Assembly: GCA_916610825.1 (NCBI GenBank)
Contig: OU744447.1
Span: 3,646,146 to 3,710,145 of the forward strand
Direction of reading: 5' to 3'
Origin: Haliclystus octoradiatus
Taxonomy: Eukaryota > Cnidaria > Staurozoa > Stauromedusae > Haliclystidae
Length of the DNA stretch: 64,000 bases
The notes below the pieces were generated by a model. The model saw only the letters and a program-made list of their open reading frames with translations. It was not told where the DNA came from and did not search any database. The number at the start of each line of letters is the position of its first letter. Position 1 is the first letter of the stretch. Below are positions 23,025 through 34,073 of the stretch, one piece after another. The position numbers and the translations under genes are program-made.

Positions 23025-23597
23025 TTGAGCCTGTTGCTATAAAACCCTCTCTCTCTCTCTCCCATTTCTTCCTCTTTCTCTTCTTTGTTCAATTTCCTAT
23101 TGTTTGATCAGCAGGATCATGATTGATCAGTAATTATTTCTAGCATCTTTGATCGACTAATAGATGCGATTTAAAGCTTTTCGGCTTCCTTCAAATTGTA
23201 AATCAATGCCGTTATTATGAAGTATCAAAAATTTGATTACGCCCTTTGGCACATTTCAACGGTTGGTTTTTGTTTATTCTCTATTTAAGCGTGTTATATG
23301 ATTAAGGAGACCGAAATCTAGCCTGCCGGCAGACCTAAATTTTTATTATGATTGGTAGTGTCTGCGTGATATTGACGAAAAGCTTCTGCTCGGCTGAATT
23401 AGGGAGTGGCTGAATGTGTGTGTGTGTGTGTATAATTTTATTTCGATTCGTAACCAAAATGAGCAAATGCTCGTTTATACATTGATACGAATTTAAAAGT
23501 AAGTTATTAATTATAATATTGTAAATTAGTAGAAATAATGATAAGGATAATAGTATTAATAATAAAATATAATTTTTATTTTTATTTTATAATTTTA

Positions 23598-24093
<496 letters not shown>

Positions 24094-25080
24094 TTTCGTT
24101 TTTTTTTTCGTTTTTTGAACGAGACAAGTTCCATAATTATGCTAATTGTATTATATTTATGAGGAAAATGCTAGTGTTTTTGATATATATAACATTATAA
24201 TCTAACTATCGACAGCTGATTGACATAAACCAATAATTTATTTTCCATTCCAGGGATGTCAAATACGCAAGAGTTGACTCTTTGAATGTTCTTATTGCTT
24301 CCCCACGTATTACTTCTGGGATAAAGTTCCAGACTCTAGTACCCACTGCTACAATCGACCATTTCATCAGGGTTGTTCTGCAAATGGGTGGGATGAGTTT
24401 GTTTGGACGGCAAGATGACGTATATTTAGTGTTGGATATCTTGAAGAGGGAGTGTAAAAGTTTTGGAGTTTCTGTTAGGAGTGTTTTGTGGATCATATTG
24501 GTTAATTTTACTATTCTTCTGACGTGTAGAGATGGAAGACGATATTCTTTACCAGTATTGGGTCGTGTTAGGTGTTTTAGTGATTTTTCTTGAATTCTTT
24601 CTAATTTTAGTCTATCCGTTTGATTAATTCCAAGAAGAAGTAGGCTATAATGTTCTAGGTGAGGACGGATGTATGTCTAGTATTGGCAAGGTGTGGGTTT
24701 AGGGATTTTTTAACCTGTTTGATTTGATATAGGGAGAGATTGGCTTTTCTGATGCAATTGCGAAGATGACATCTCATGTTTAATCTACTGTCAATGTGAG
24801 CACCGAGTATCTTTATTATATTGAGCCAAGGTAAGGTTACATCATCGATTGTAATGTCTTTGTTATGTATTTGATTAGTACTTAGAAGATTTGCGCTCGT
24901 AACGTGAATGTCGGGTTCTGGAATGTAAGTGATTAGTAGGCATTGAGTTTTTGAGGGGTTCAGTTTTAGACAATTCAGTTAGCACCATTGGTGCACCTTT
25001 TCCAAGTCTTTGTTGAGGTGTTGGACAGCAGTGTTTTTGTGGTTGGAGGAAATGTGAGAAATCAATTGTGTTTTTATTGT
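24094..25080 (-). mobile_element. Non-LTR retrotransposon (LINE) ORF2 3' end, minus strand
   Basis: On the minus strand, across several frames, the reading contains DLEKVHQWC and LKLNPSKTQCLLI (RT palm end), then WLNIIKILGAHIDSRLNM and LRNCIRKANLSLYQIK (RT thumb region), and after frameshifts RTTLMKWSIVAVGTRVWNFI with PEVIRGEAIRTFKESTL (typical C-terminus, WNxxPxxIR...FK). Frameshifts and stops make it a dead 5'-truncated copy. The 3' UTR runs from about 24230 to 24094 and ends in the (TAAA)n array. Confidence 0.88.
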
Positions 25081-26210
25081 TCATCAGCCAGTCGCTAGCG
25101 TGTTCTGCAGAGCAAGAACCATATCGTGATTGGCTGATAAATATGAGTTCTTGACGCAGTTCCTTTTCAAGTATGCTCACGCCAGCTATATAGTGAAACT
25201 TCGTCACTCTTTAGAAATGTCGCCTTGCTTGTGTTCCTTCAGTTTTATAAGAGGGAGACATTTCTATTTAATACAGACTTTCTGTAATTACAAGCCTTCG
25301 GCTTGTAGACTGCGCCCGGGGCCAATCAGCCTTCGGCTTCTTCAAAGAATTCGCTTTTGCTCAGAGAAAGTCAAAAAAATAAAAGAGTTATGAAAGGAAT
25401 TAAAAGTGAAGAACAGCATTGATAATTTTGATAATTACTCCTTACATAAAAGTAAAGTATTAATTTAGAGATACTTCATTTAGACTTCATTATACTGAGT
25501 TTCGACAAATAACACACGCGGTAATCTGCAACGGTTACGATATATTCTCAGATCATCGTCAAACGAGTAAAAGAGAGAGTCTCTCCCTCAGGACAGGTTT
25601 TACATCGTATTTATAGTTAAAAAGTTATTTACATGATCTATTGAAATTTGTGGTTCTATACGACTATAACACTTCAAAATAAACACAAATTGTGTGTTGT
25701 ATTAAGTTAGTCTTAATCATTTAAAAATGATTATGAATCTACTCATTTTATATCCCAAAAAATACGTATCAATTTTGTACAAGTATTTTAATTGTGAAAG
25801 GTTTTGTTTTCGAGAATTTACAAAAAACGGACTTTATTCTCAAGATCTGTTTTATCATGGTTTAAATTCGCCCATCACAAGTTTTTGTTGTGGCTACTTC
25901 CTATCATAAGTTGATGTGTTAATTGCTTGTCTGTCGAATCTTGAAATATAAAATAAACATAAAAACCAATAATTTAATTTGATTATTAACGTCAATTTGA
26001 TTAACCATATATGATTTGTTGAAAGGCTGTTTGTGACGCCGTCTGCAGTTGAGTAACGCTGAACAGCTGGAGTTAAAGTATAATGACGCTCCAGGCAATC
26101 CCTCTAACTTCCACCCAGCGCAAGCTTTTTGTCAATGTCAATTAAGCAGACCCTATTAACCTTCAAAAATAGATTTGGTTCTGCGGGTATGTTAATCATC
26201 CACTAGCTAT
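25081..26210. other. Region with no gene; UUCG hairpin and a dispersed repeat
   Basis: A compact palindrome TACAAGCCTTCGGCTTGTA (25288-25306) is followed within 35 bp by a second CAGCCTTCGGCTTC. Both have the C(TTCG)G tetraloop pattern. At 25488-25610 is the second copy of the repeat described at 4066-4215. No supported coding region was found. Confidence 0.45.
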
Positions 26211-26211
26211 A

Positions 26212-26891
26212 AGCCTGGTTCCCATATAGGAAGTTTGCCTGCGACACTGCCTGCGATCATGCCGGTGGTAGTGCCTGCGATAGCCTTAGAGTTGGGACAG
26301 GAATAACTACATAGTATTTAAAACCATGTATTTTCCCTTGACACAATTGCATGTCTATTCATTGAATAAACAACAAATAACATGTCACGTATTTTACTAT
26401 ATATTTTAGAGTCAATTTTCTATTGTAATGGAGGATAATTATTGTATTAAAATACAGTACATTTTATTAACAGTATCACAATGTTTTAATGTCTTCTTTA
26501 ATGTATGATAATATAAAACAGTTTCACAAATCCAAATTTACAATAAAGGCAATGTAATGTTGCAAAATAACTATTTGATTTTTACATTGGAGGGGAAATC
26601 AACCCCCTTTTTTCTTGAACTGATTTCATTGCATAATATTGACCATGTGGTGTATGGTTTAGCAATAGTATCCACTAAATCTTTACAGTGGATATCGGGG
26701 TATTTGATATGCTGGCTTACGGCAACCGCAAAAGTTGAAACAGTTAAACTTTCGAGATAGTCGCAGGCAACGTTACTGCTTCCGGTAGAACAATAACCTG
26801 GTGATATTTCGCCTACGATTCGTCGCCGGCCCTACCACCGGCACGATTGCAGGCAGTGTCGTCGGCAAATCTGTTATATGGGAACGAAGCT
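26212..26891. mobile_element. TIR DNA transposon, non-autonomous, copy 1 (680 bp)
   Basis: The left end starts AGCCTGGTTCCCATATAGGA and continues with TTTGCCTGCGACACTGCCTG. The reverse complement of the right end starts AGCTTCGTTCCCATATAACA and continues with TTTGCCGACGACACTGCCTG. The terminal repeats extend about 75 bp. The interior is AT-rich without transposase. A second, shorter member sits at 49182-49413. Confidence 0.85.
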
Positions 26892-27700
26892 ATTCTCAAT
26901 CAATTATCGATAGGAATTAGTCAACGTCTATCTAATTTATGAAGCTATCAAAATTGTTTCGACCATTATTGAAAATGCATGAAAAACAAGTGGTTATGAG
27001 CCACACCTACATCGATCATACAGTCAACATCCTACACCACCAACAAGCAACAAGAGACATCGATATTATATATGGTTTAATCTATCCTACAATAGAAGTG
27101 TGCAAACCAATGTAGCTCAAACATTTTGAAATTTAATCAACAATTATCTCCTAGCGTCACATCAATACAATCAATAACTTGTATTGTTATTGTTAATTAT
27201 TCCAACCTAGCCTCAATCAAAAGAAATTGTTTATCTTATACAACTTTCAGGAATCAAAGGACATCCAAATTCAAATATTTAAAATGCATAAATGAAAGTC
27301 TTTGGAAATGAAAGGCAAATTTGAAGATAAAAATAATATAAAGACTGTGAATTCAGTCGTGCATGAGATAATTGATTGTTTCGTGGTATAATTTTAATTT
27401 CTATATAATCACAAGGTCATAATATATTAAATCAAGATTTCGAGCTTCATTCTGATACAAAATCTAATTAGTGCAAGATTTGTTACGTTATTTGAAGTAC
27501 CAGTTAAAAATTTGTAGGATGGACATGAAAACAAAACCCACAACACGGATAACTACACAATCTATTGCAAAATTTAATCATTAATCAATAGCTTTATAAC
27601 TTTTCGGGAAAAAATAAAACAGATCCAAGAAAGACAAACCTTTAAACGAGTTTTTCTACTTTTCATGCTTAATTACTGTAATGAATAATAAAACGATTAT
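26892..27700. other. Region with no recognised feature
   Basis: AT-rich sequence with only short open frames. None shows splice-site pairing, a domain motif or a signal peptide. Confidence 0.5.
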
Positions 27701-27702
27701 CA

Positions 27703-27840
27703 AACTCGTTATTTGCCATGGCATTGAGAATTAACAGACTTCGAAGCTCTATTATCTATCTCAGCCTACGGTTTCGGTAGGTAATAGAGCAATCGGTTTG
27801 ATAATTCTCAATGTCGCGCTCAAACTCGTTTTGTAATTGT
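27703..27840. mobile_element. Foldback MITE-like element
   Basis: The left arm reads AACTCGTTATTTGCCATGGC, then ATTGAGAATTA and GCTCTATTA. The reverse complement of the right arm reads AACGAGTTTGAGCGCGACAT, then TGAGAATTATC and GCTCTATTA. The arms converge on a CCTACGGTTTCGGTAGG centre. No coding sequence is present. Confidence 0.7.
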
Positions 27841-28934
27841 TTAAAGTACTGACTTCGTTTAAATTGCTTAAATAATATAACATTGAAATCCCTTATATCC
27901 AACCCGGTAGCCAATATCAGCATTATTAGTTATGCCCCTGATTAACAAAATTAAACAGATAACAAACTATGCATTATATACTGTATAGGAAATCATCAAT
28001 TTGTATCCATTAATCTTTTTAAAATAATGTATATACTCGATTTTAATGTTCCTATAAAAAATGTTTTAATTATTTCATCTTCTGACAGCTTATATTTAGT
28101 ATTATTTTTTTCGGATTCCAATGTATGTATGTATTTTATTTAAAACTCGTATTCGACTGAATGGAAATTAATATTTACAAGCAGTTTTCTGAAAGACACG
28201 TTTTACAGAATTCCGAGCAGTACAAAAATTTAAAATCTTACAAATAACATCAATGTTTAAAAGAATTATTTCATGATTATATATACAAATAAAAATAAAA
28301 ATAAAAACAATCCATCAAGAATTATAAGACATTTATACAGTTGAAAAATTTATTATCTATTTGTTGAAGGAGGCTAAAGTGACTCAGTAATCAAGGAATA
28401 ATATACAGTTCCTCTTTATTAAAATGTCTTGAGTTTTCTTCCCAGTGTAAACGTAAAAGCTATATGCAGGGATGTTAGTAACGATTACAAAAGTAACGAC
28501 GTTACTTGTAATCGTTACTTTTCAGTAACTTCTACTTGTAACTAGTTACATTTAGGATTAAAAATAAAGTAACGATTACTCGTTACTTTTTCACTGCATT
28601 TTCGCTTTCTTCCGTTACTTTTTTCACAAAAGAGTGCTGAAAGTTAGCAGATTCTCGATCGCTATTGTGTTTTAATTAGTCAAAATCTTTTGTTCTCATT
28701 GTTACCATCCAAGAACAATAAAAACACAGACAAAAAGTTCCCAACAACTGCAGGAAATCCTGTTATAAATTTGGATGTCAAACAAGAAAATTACATTCAG
28801 GGAAGTAACATTCTGTTATACAATCTGTTTGTCCGAGTTTATGATATATTCAAATGATTCAACGAACGTTTCATGTCTGATATGTCTGTTCGATCAATTA
28901 ATTGTCATAGCAACCAAGCCTGAAATAGAACTAA

Positions 28935-29176
28935 TGGCGCGTAACTTGTGGGGTCATCGCCGGGACGGATGGCCCCGGTGGGGCCTTTCGACTACAACCC
29001 ACGATTACCCCAAGCTGTGCAACACATTTAAGGGAAAAACCACCTTCGCAGAGGTTATTCTACCAAAACCAACGGACTTTTCGCCAATATTTTTTTGCCA
29101 TCCTCCTGTTCGGCCTTTGAACTATGTCAATAATGCTTGTTTTTTCGTTCCGATCACTGCAAGTATTTTATTTTAA
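28935..29176 (+). CDS. Small ORF of unusually high GC inside the hAT-like element
   Basis: ATG 28935 opens an about 80-residue frame starting MARNLWGHRRDGWPRWGL. The first 150 bases are much richer in GC than anything nearby. I do not recognise the product. It may be a transposase remnant, an exon or a chance frame. The base composition break is the main reason to record it. Confidence 0.25.
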
Positions 29177-29328
29177 TTTTCTTTCCTTCGAAATGTGTTT
29201 TCTGGCACGCCGGGTGGCCTTTGATCAACCGAAGCTCTTCTTCGACGTGTTGACAAACGATCTCCCGCTGTCTCAGCAAACAATGCATTAAACATTTGTT
29301 TACGCCTTGGTGATTTCGTTGACACGCA
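29173..29328 (-). CDS. Candidate terminal exon, minus strand, unknown product
   Basis: Preceded on the minus strand by the acceptor TTAGCTTCTTCAG, the frame starts CVSTKSPRRKQMFNAL. It continues with a basic STRRRRASVDQRPPGVPENT stretch and ends at TAA (29175-29173), 51 residues. The arginine-rich composition looks more like protein than chance AT-rich DNA. No upstream exon could be paired with it, so its gene is unknown. It overlaps the opposite-strand frame at 28935-29176 by only a few bases. Confidence 0.3.
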   Translation of the reverse strand, partial: CVSTKSPRRKQMFNALFAETAGDRLSTRRRRASVDQRPPGVPENTFRRKEN

Positions 29329-29545
29329 CTGAAGAAGCTAATCGTTTTTATTCACTGCTTGAAGAAAACTGCTGACGGTTCTATTAAATCAAACATGATT
29401 TAAACAACAAATGTGTTACTGGTCTGCTACCCTATCAAAGGACGTATTGTGAATGAGTAATTCAATAATGTAATTTAAAAGACTTTACCATTTATGTTAT
29501 TGTTGTGGCCGGCTGTAATTATTTCGCTGCTTGTCTGTACATAAA

Positions 29546-30231
29546 ATGGCTGAGTTCACTAAAACGATCATTTTGGACCACCTTCACCTTCAAGGTAAGA
29601 ATCACTACGTTTGCTCAATGATTCTAATCGTTCTGCTTTTGAATATGTTCATAATGCCTTCGTTATTGTTTTGAACTGTAAGGCTGTAAATTGTTTGGCC
29701 GATTTCTCTCTGCTTTTGGACGTGTCATTTTAGCCAAACTTTTGTGAATGTTTGCCTTAAACTATTGGCCACGCGCGCACGTGTTTGGTTTGGGCTAGTC
29801 GCCTTTTCAATGTTATTTAGGAGCTACTGCCTCTGCGGTTTCTACAGAATGTTCCTGCCATAGCCTTGTGTGTTTCGCTCCAATGATTTAGATGTGATTT
29901 TCAATTTTCATCGCCAATATTTTACTTCAATTTTAGACCTAAATGTATGAATGTAATGCACGACCTCTGCATATGAAATTTCGATAATTATTTACTCGTT
30001 CTTTAGAAAGTTCTTGCAAGGGGTTAATAACTTATTATGCCAATTAATACAAATACTACACCTGTTTCTAACTTGCATTTGTTCATTTAATTCTACATGA
30101 TTCTCATTTACTTTCAATTGTTTGGCTGTCTTTCAAATCAAATTTATTTTCATTTGTTTGCAGGCAATCAACATTCAAGGTTTTGCTTTTGCAACTTGCC
30201 AGTGGTCAAGGGCATGATTTATTTGCCGTGA
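29546..30231 (+). CDS. Candidate two-exon micro-gene (38 aa) in the hAT-like element
   Basis: Exon 1 (29546-29594) starts at ATG and encodes MAEFTKTIILDHLHLQ, ending at CAAG|GTAAGA in phase 1. Exon 2 (30164-30231) follows TTTGTTTGCAG and fits phase 1, encoding GNQHSRFCFCNLP and a few further residues before TGA. The strong donor, good acceptor and matching phase argue for a real transcript. The product is very short with no known domain. It may be a longer transposon gene whose remaining exons are displaced by the E1 insertion 250 bp downstream. Confidence 0.35.
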
Positions 30232-30480
30232 TTTACACAAAGTATTGTACTGCTGGCTGCTGAATTATCAAACTACATCCTCTGCGAATTATCTACCTCA
30301 CCATTATTACCATTCATATACAAGGCGTTACTGTTTATTATTGTGGCTGGTTGCCTTGGACTTCAAATTGTATTTAAATTTATATTTGCATATTATTTAT
30401 CGTAATATGCGAACTAAAGTGTGTCTGATTTAATTATAAGTGACTTATTTTACGGTTTAGTTATCTTACAAGTTTAATTG

Positions 30481-33285
30481 TAGTCCAGTCAATCTAAAAT
30501 TTGACCAAGGACAAATTGCAACACAAGCTTTTTTATGGATTGTAGGGTAGAATTTTATGCTGAACAACATATCAAAAATGGAGAAAAATTGAAGTGGCGG
30601 AAGGTGCTCAATTTGATAGAAATTAGTTACGGTCGGCATGAAAGCGAGGCTGTGTCATGTAGGGCTAAAAACTGAGCGATATTTCAAAAATAAGAGAATG
30701 TACGCAATCAAGAAGAACACACTCAGTGACACAATATAATTACAGAAAAAAGATCATAAGTTGATCATTATAACAGAAAAAACCATAACGCGGCTCAAAA
30801 TTATATTAGGGAATTTACTGTACTTTTACTGTACTATCACCAATAACGCCAGATAAAATGCGCATTAAAAGAGGCTAGGCATAAGAACACGCATTAGCTC
30901 CTTGCAAATAGAGGCAAATCGATGTACCTAACGATTATATTAATTAACTACCAGGCAAATATTAAAATATTAAATTCTATTCAAATCGGCAAAATCAAAA
31001 TAAATCATATATAAATCAAGTAGACCATCCCGTACAAAATAAGGATGCGTCTAATCACTCTCAGTAGTGTAATGGGTATGGTCCAAGAGTCCAATACCAA
31101 TAACAGGAACATTCCTGACATCATAAAATCATATCTAGGTTAGATAGAACGTATATATAAATTAAGTAGACCATCCCATAGGAATCACAGATACATCTAA
31201 CCCCCTCAGTAGTATAATAGGTGTGGTCCAAGAGTCCAATATCAAGAACAGGAACATTTCTGACATCATAAAATCCTATCTAGGTTGTATAGAATATAAA
31301 TATAAATCGAGTAGACCATCCCATATGCATATTAGATACATCTTATCACCGTCAGTAGTATAATAGGTGTGGTCAAAGAGTCCAATACCAAGAACAGGAA
31401 CATTTCTGACATCATAAAATCCTATCTAGGTTGTATAGAATACAAATATAAATCGAGTAGACCATCCCATATGCATATTAGATACATCTAATCACCCTCA
31501 GTAGTATAATAGGTGTGGTCCAAGAGTCACATATCAAGAACAGGAACATTTCTGACATCATAAAATCATATATAGGTTGCATAGAATATATATATATATA
31601 TATATAAATCAAGTAGACCATCTCATAGGCATTATAGTTACATCTCGTCACCCTCAGTAGTATAATAGGTGTGGTCCAAGAGTCCATAACTTTCACCATC
31701 ATAAAATTTATCTATGATTATAAAATAATATAGATGTTGAATACAGTGGATGTATATTTCTAATAAAACCATTCAAAATAGATTGAAGAGACATTCAACC
31801 ATTGTTGCGATAATTAACATGTGTGGTCTAGGGGTCCACAGAAGATAACAGGAACATCCTCAATTGCTCAAAAGATATCTAGGTTGCACGATAATAGACA
31901 TGCAATGTTTGTAAATTAGGGGTTGAGCAACAGTTGGGGCCTTTTACGACTCATCAGGACGTGTTATCCTTGTTGCCCTAAATTTTGTCTATGAAATCGT
32001 GAAAAGGCATTCTTACCTACGTTATTGCGTTATCGATGATTTTTGCGTTATATAAAAACAATATATTTATATATTTTATATGAATATTTTAGATAAAATC
32101 ATAGCGAAATTCCCTATTTGGGACGCCAGAATTCAAAAAGTTCTCAAGGGGGTGAATCTCCAGACATCATTTTAAGACTTCAACCATGTTTTCCTATCTT
32201 TATCATGCAAAATTTGTATTATTTGCAAACACCTTGTTTACCATTCAAACTTTGCATGTTCAGCTAAATATTAATAATACGATTTAAAAGCAGATAGGTC
32301 TGAATTGAATCAATTTCAAGAAAGCTCTTTCGTTTGAATGCATGCAACAGACTGTTGTGTGCACTGTTATACGGGGTGCATTAATATGCTGCCAAACTAT
32401 GTCAGAAATAAAGATAATACAAATGTTATTGGTCCTGATTTGGATCACTCAGCAGAATTGATGCTATGTCTAATACTGTTACAGCAGAGCCCATAGGGAT
32501 TGGCGATTGTACATGCATTTACATCCAAATATCTGGGAGTCTTGCATCCTGTCTAAACCACTATGTCTCAACAAACAACTGAGAACTGAATCCTCATGAT
32601 CATTTTTATTTTCACATCATGAATTCATGATCATGCTACATATCGAACAAACATTAGAATAATTGAATATAATTCATTAAAAATATGTTTCACTTACTTT
32701 TAATTGAAATACTGACCTTGATTTTGGAAAATGGAAAGCCAATACAATAAGTGTTAGGCCCTATTGAATTTCTACAGATTTTTGCTTTGAACATTGTCCT
32801 TGATAATGCCTGTCATCCTTCGTTTTCCTCTGCAATATAACACTGGGAGAACTTTCGAACTGATAACATTCCATTATGAATTAATTCGTGAGAGAGTTTC
32901 TTCGAATCAAATATCTTTGAGTACCAAAATTAGGAGGAAAGTGTACCATTTCACCATTAAATCATAAAAAATCATACGCAAACCTGATTACGCGAACGAT
33001 GTCTACCATCTTGTTGTATTGTCTTTCGATCAAAATTTGACAGTTTTCCGAAAACATGTCGCGCTCAGCCTGTGCGCAGACGTTTAGATTGACGCATAAT
33101 GGCGTTTTAGAAAGGGTTAATAATTTGTGACTTTAAATGCAAATAAAGTAATGTTCCGCCACCTCGATTTTTCTCGATTTTCAGTATGTTGTTAAGCGTT
33201 AAATTCTGTTCTAGAATCTGTAAAAAAGCTTGTGTTGCAATTTGTCCTGGGTTCCGTGTTTTTTCGATCTAGATTGACTGGACTA
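30481..33285 (-). mobile_element. TIR transposon E1 (2,805 bp), inverted relative to E2
   Basis: Both ends carry TAGTCCAGTCAATCTA. The left end continues AAATTTGACCAAGGACAAAT and the right end, reverse complemented, continues GATCGAAAAAACACGG and then CCAGGACAAATTGC. The inverted repeats extend about 120 bp to a GTGGCGGAA word. The element is flanked by TTG on both sides (30478-30480 and 33286-33288), a 3-bp target duplication. The interior has a 146-bp tandem array (31021-31710) and long AT-rich non-coding sequence. No transposase was recognised, so it is probably non-autonomous. The strand is given relative to E2, taken as plus. Confidence 0.88.
31021..31710. repeat. 146-bp tandem array in E1, about 5 units
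   Basis: Each unit contains AGTAGACCATCCCATA, CAGTAGTATAATAGGTGTGG, GAGTCCAATA, AACAGGAACATTTCTGACAT and ATAAAATC(C/A)TATCTAGGTT, then an AT-rich spacer of variable TA length. It is the same array as in E2 on the opposite strand, with far fewer copies. Small open frames across it are artefacts of the repeat. Confidence 0.92.
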
Positions 33286-33288
33286 TTG

Positions 33289-34070
33289 CTTGACCGTGAA
33301 GTTGTATATTGATTTATTGTTACCATTGGTATGGTTTGATGGCTAAAAGTAACTTTAGTGTACTTCTATTTATTATAACATTGACATTGCATGGCAATGA
33401 CATTCCCCATTCACGTGCGCGCGAGGCTTTATGTAATATGTATCAAATTTTGCATGATGCAATGAATACAGCTGCTTTAAATTATGCATGCGCAACTACA
33501 TGAATTGCTCACTGCCAAATCCTAAATTTGTAACCTTTAAACGTCATTTTACATGATTTACCACTTTAATGAACTGGGCTTTCCAGTAACTTCGTGCTAC
33601 TATGCTACTAACTGCTAGTCTCCTGCAGCCGTACAACTTTTTACAATTTGCAATACCAATCACAGGCTACCTGTCTGATCATTCACTTCTGTGTGAATTT
33701 TTCACTACTTAATTGTAACTTGTGTGTGTTACTTTTTATGATTAATTTTTATTGATTTCGTCCATCTATTTATTTGAGACATATAGAGGAGAACCAGCAG
33801 CCCATCGTAATCCCCTTCGTGCCAACTGTTCCTTACCGCCTACCGCCGATTCGCCAACGACCCCCAAAGACACTGCCGCTTTAAATCACCAACCACAAAT
33901 GTAGCAAACCGATAATAGTAGTAATGCAAATAGTAGAATAATGGGAATTACAAGATGACGCTGACAAACGAGACAACAGAACTTCATGATCGATGCTGCT
34001 TAGTCTTCTGGAGATTTTCTTTGTTATGGAAATTAGGGGGATCGCCTAGACCATTCAAACACGCAAAAGA
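33289..34070. other. Spacer between E1 and E2 (interior of the hAT-like element)
   Basis: 782 bp between the two inverted elements. It contains two short plus-strand frames (33309-33503 and 33955-34149, the latter running into E2) with no recognisable motif, and a stretch at 33790-33900 that is C-rich compared with its surroundings. In the nested model this is part of the host hAT-like element. Confidence 0.5.
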
Positions 34071-34073
34071 TGT

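Larger units (their letters stand above)
17560..23290. repeat. Segmental duplication, copy 2
   Basis: Collinear with 5060-8700 (see that entry for the matching blocks). It is longer because of the gypsy remnant (about 18.0-21.2 kb), a 120-bp repeat insertion (about 21365-21480) and an extra stretch at about 22.0-23.0 kb. The direct orientation and 12-15 kb offset show a tandem duplication of the PAN gene with its upstream sequence. Confidence 0.75.

Noticed and set aside
31478..31702. Short open frames across the 146-bp arrays (also 36167-36379)
   Set aside because: They repeat with the array unit, change frame with TA-run length, and have no coding features.
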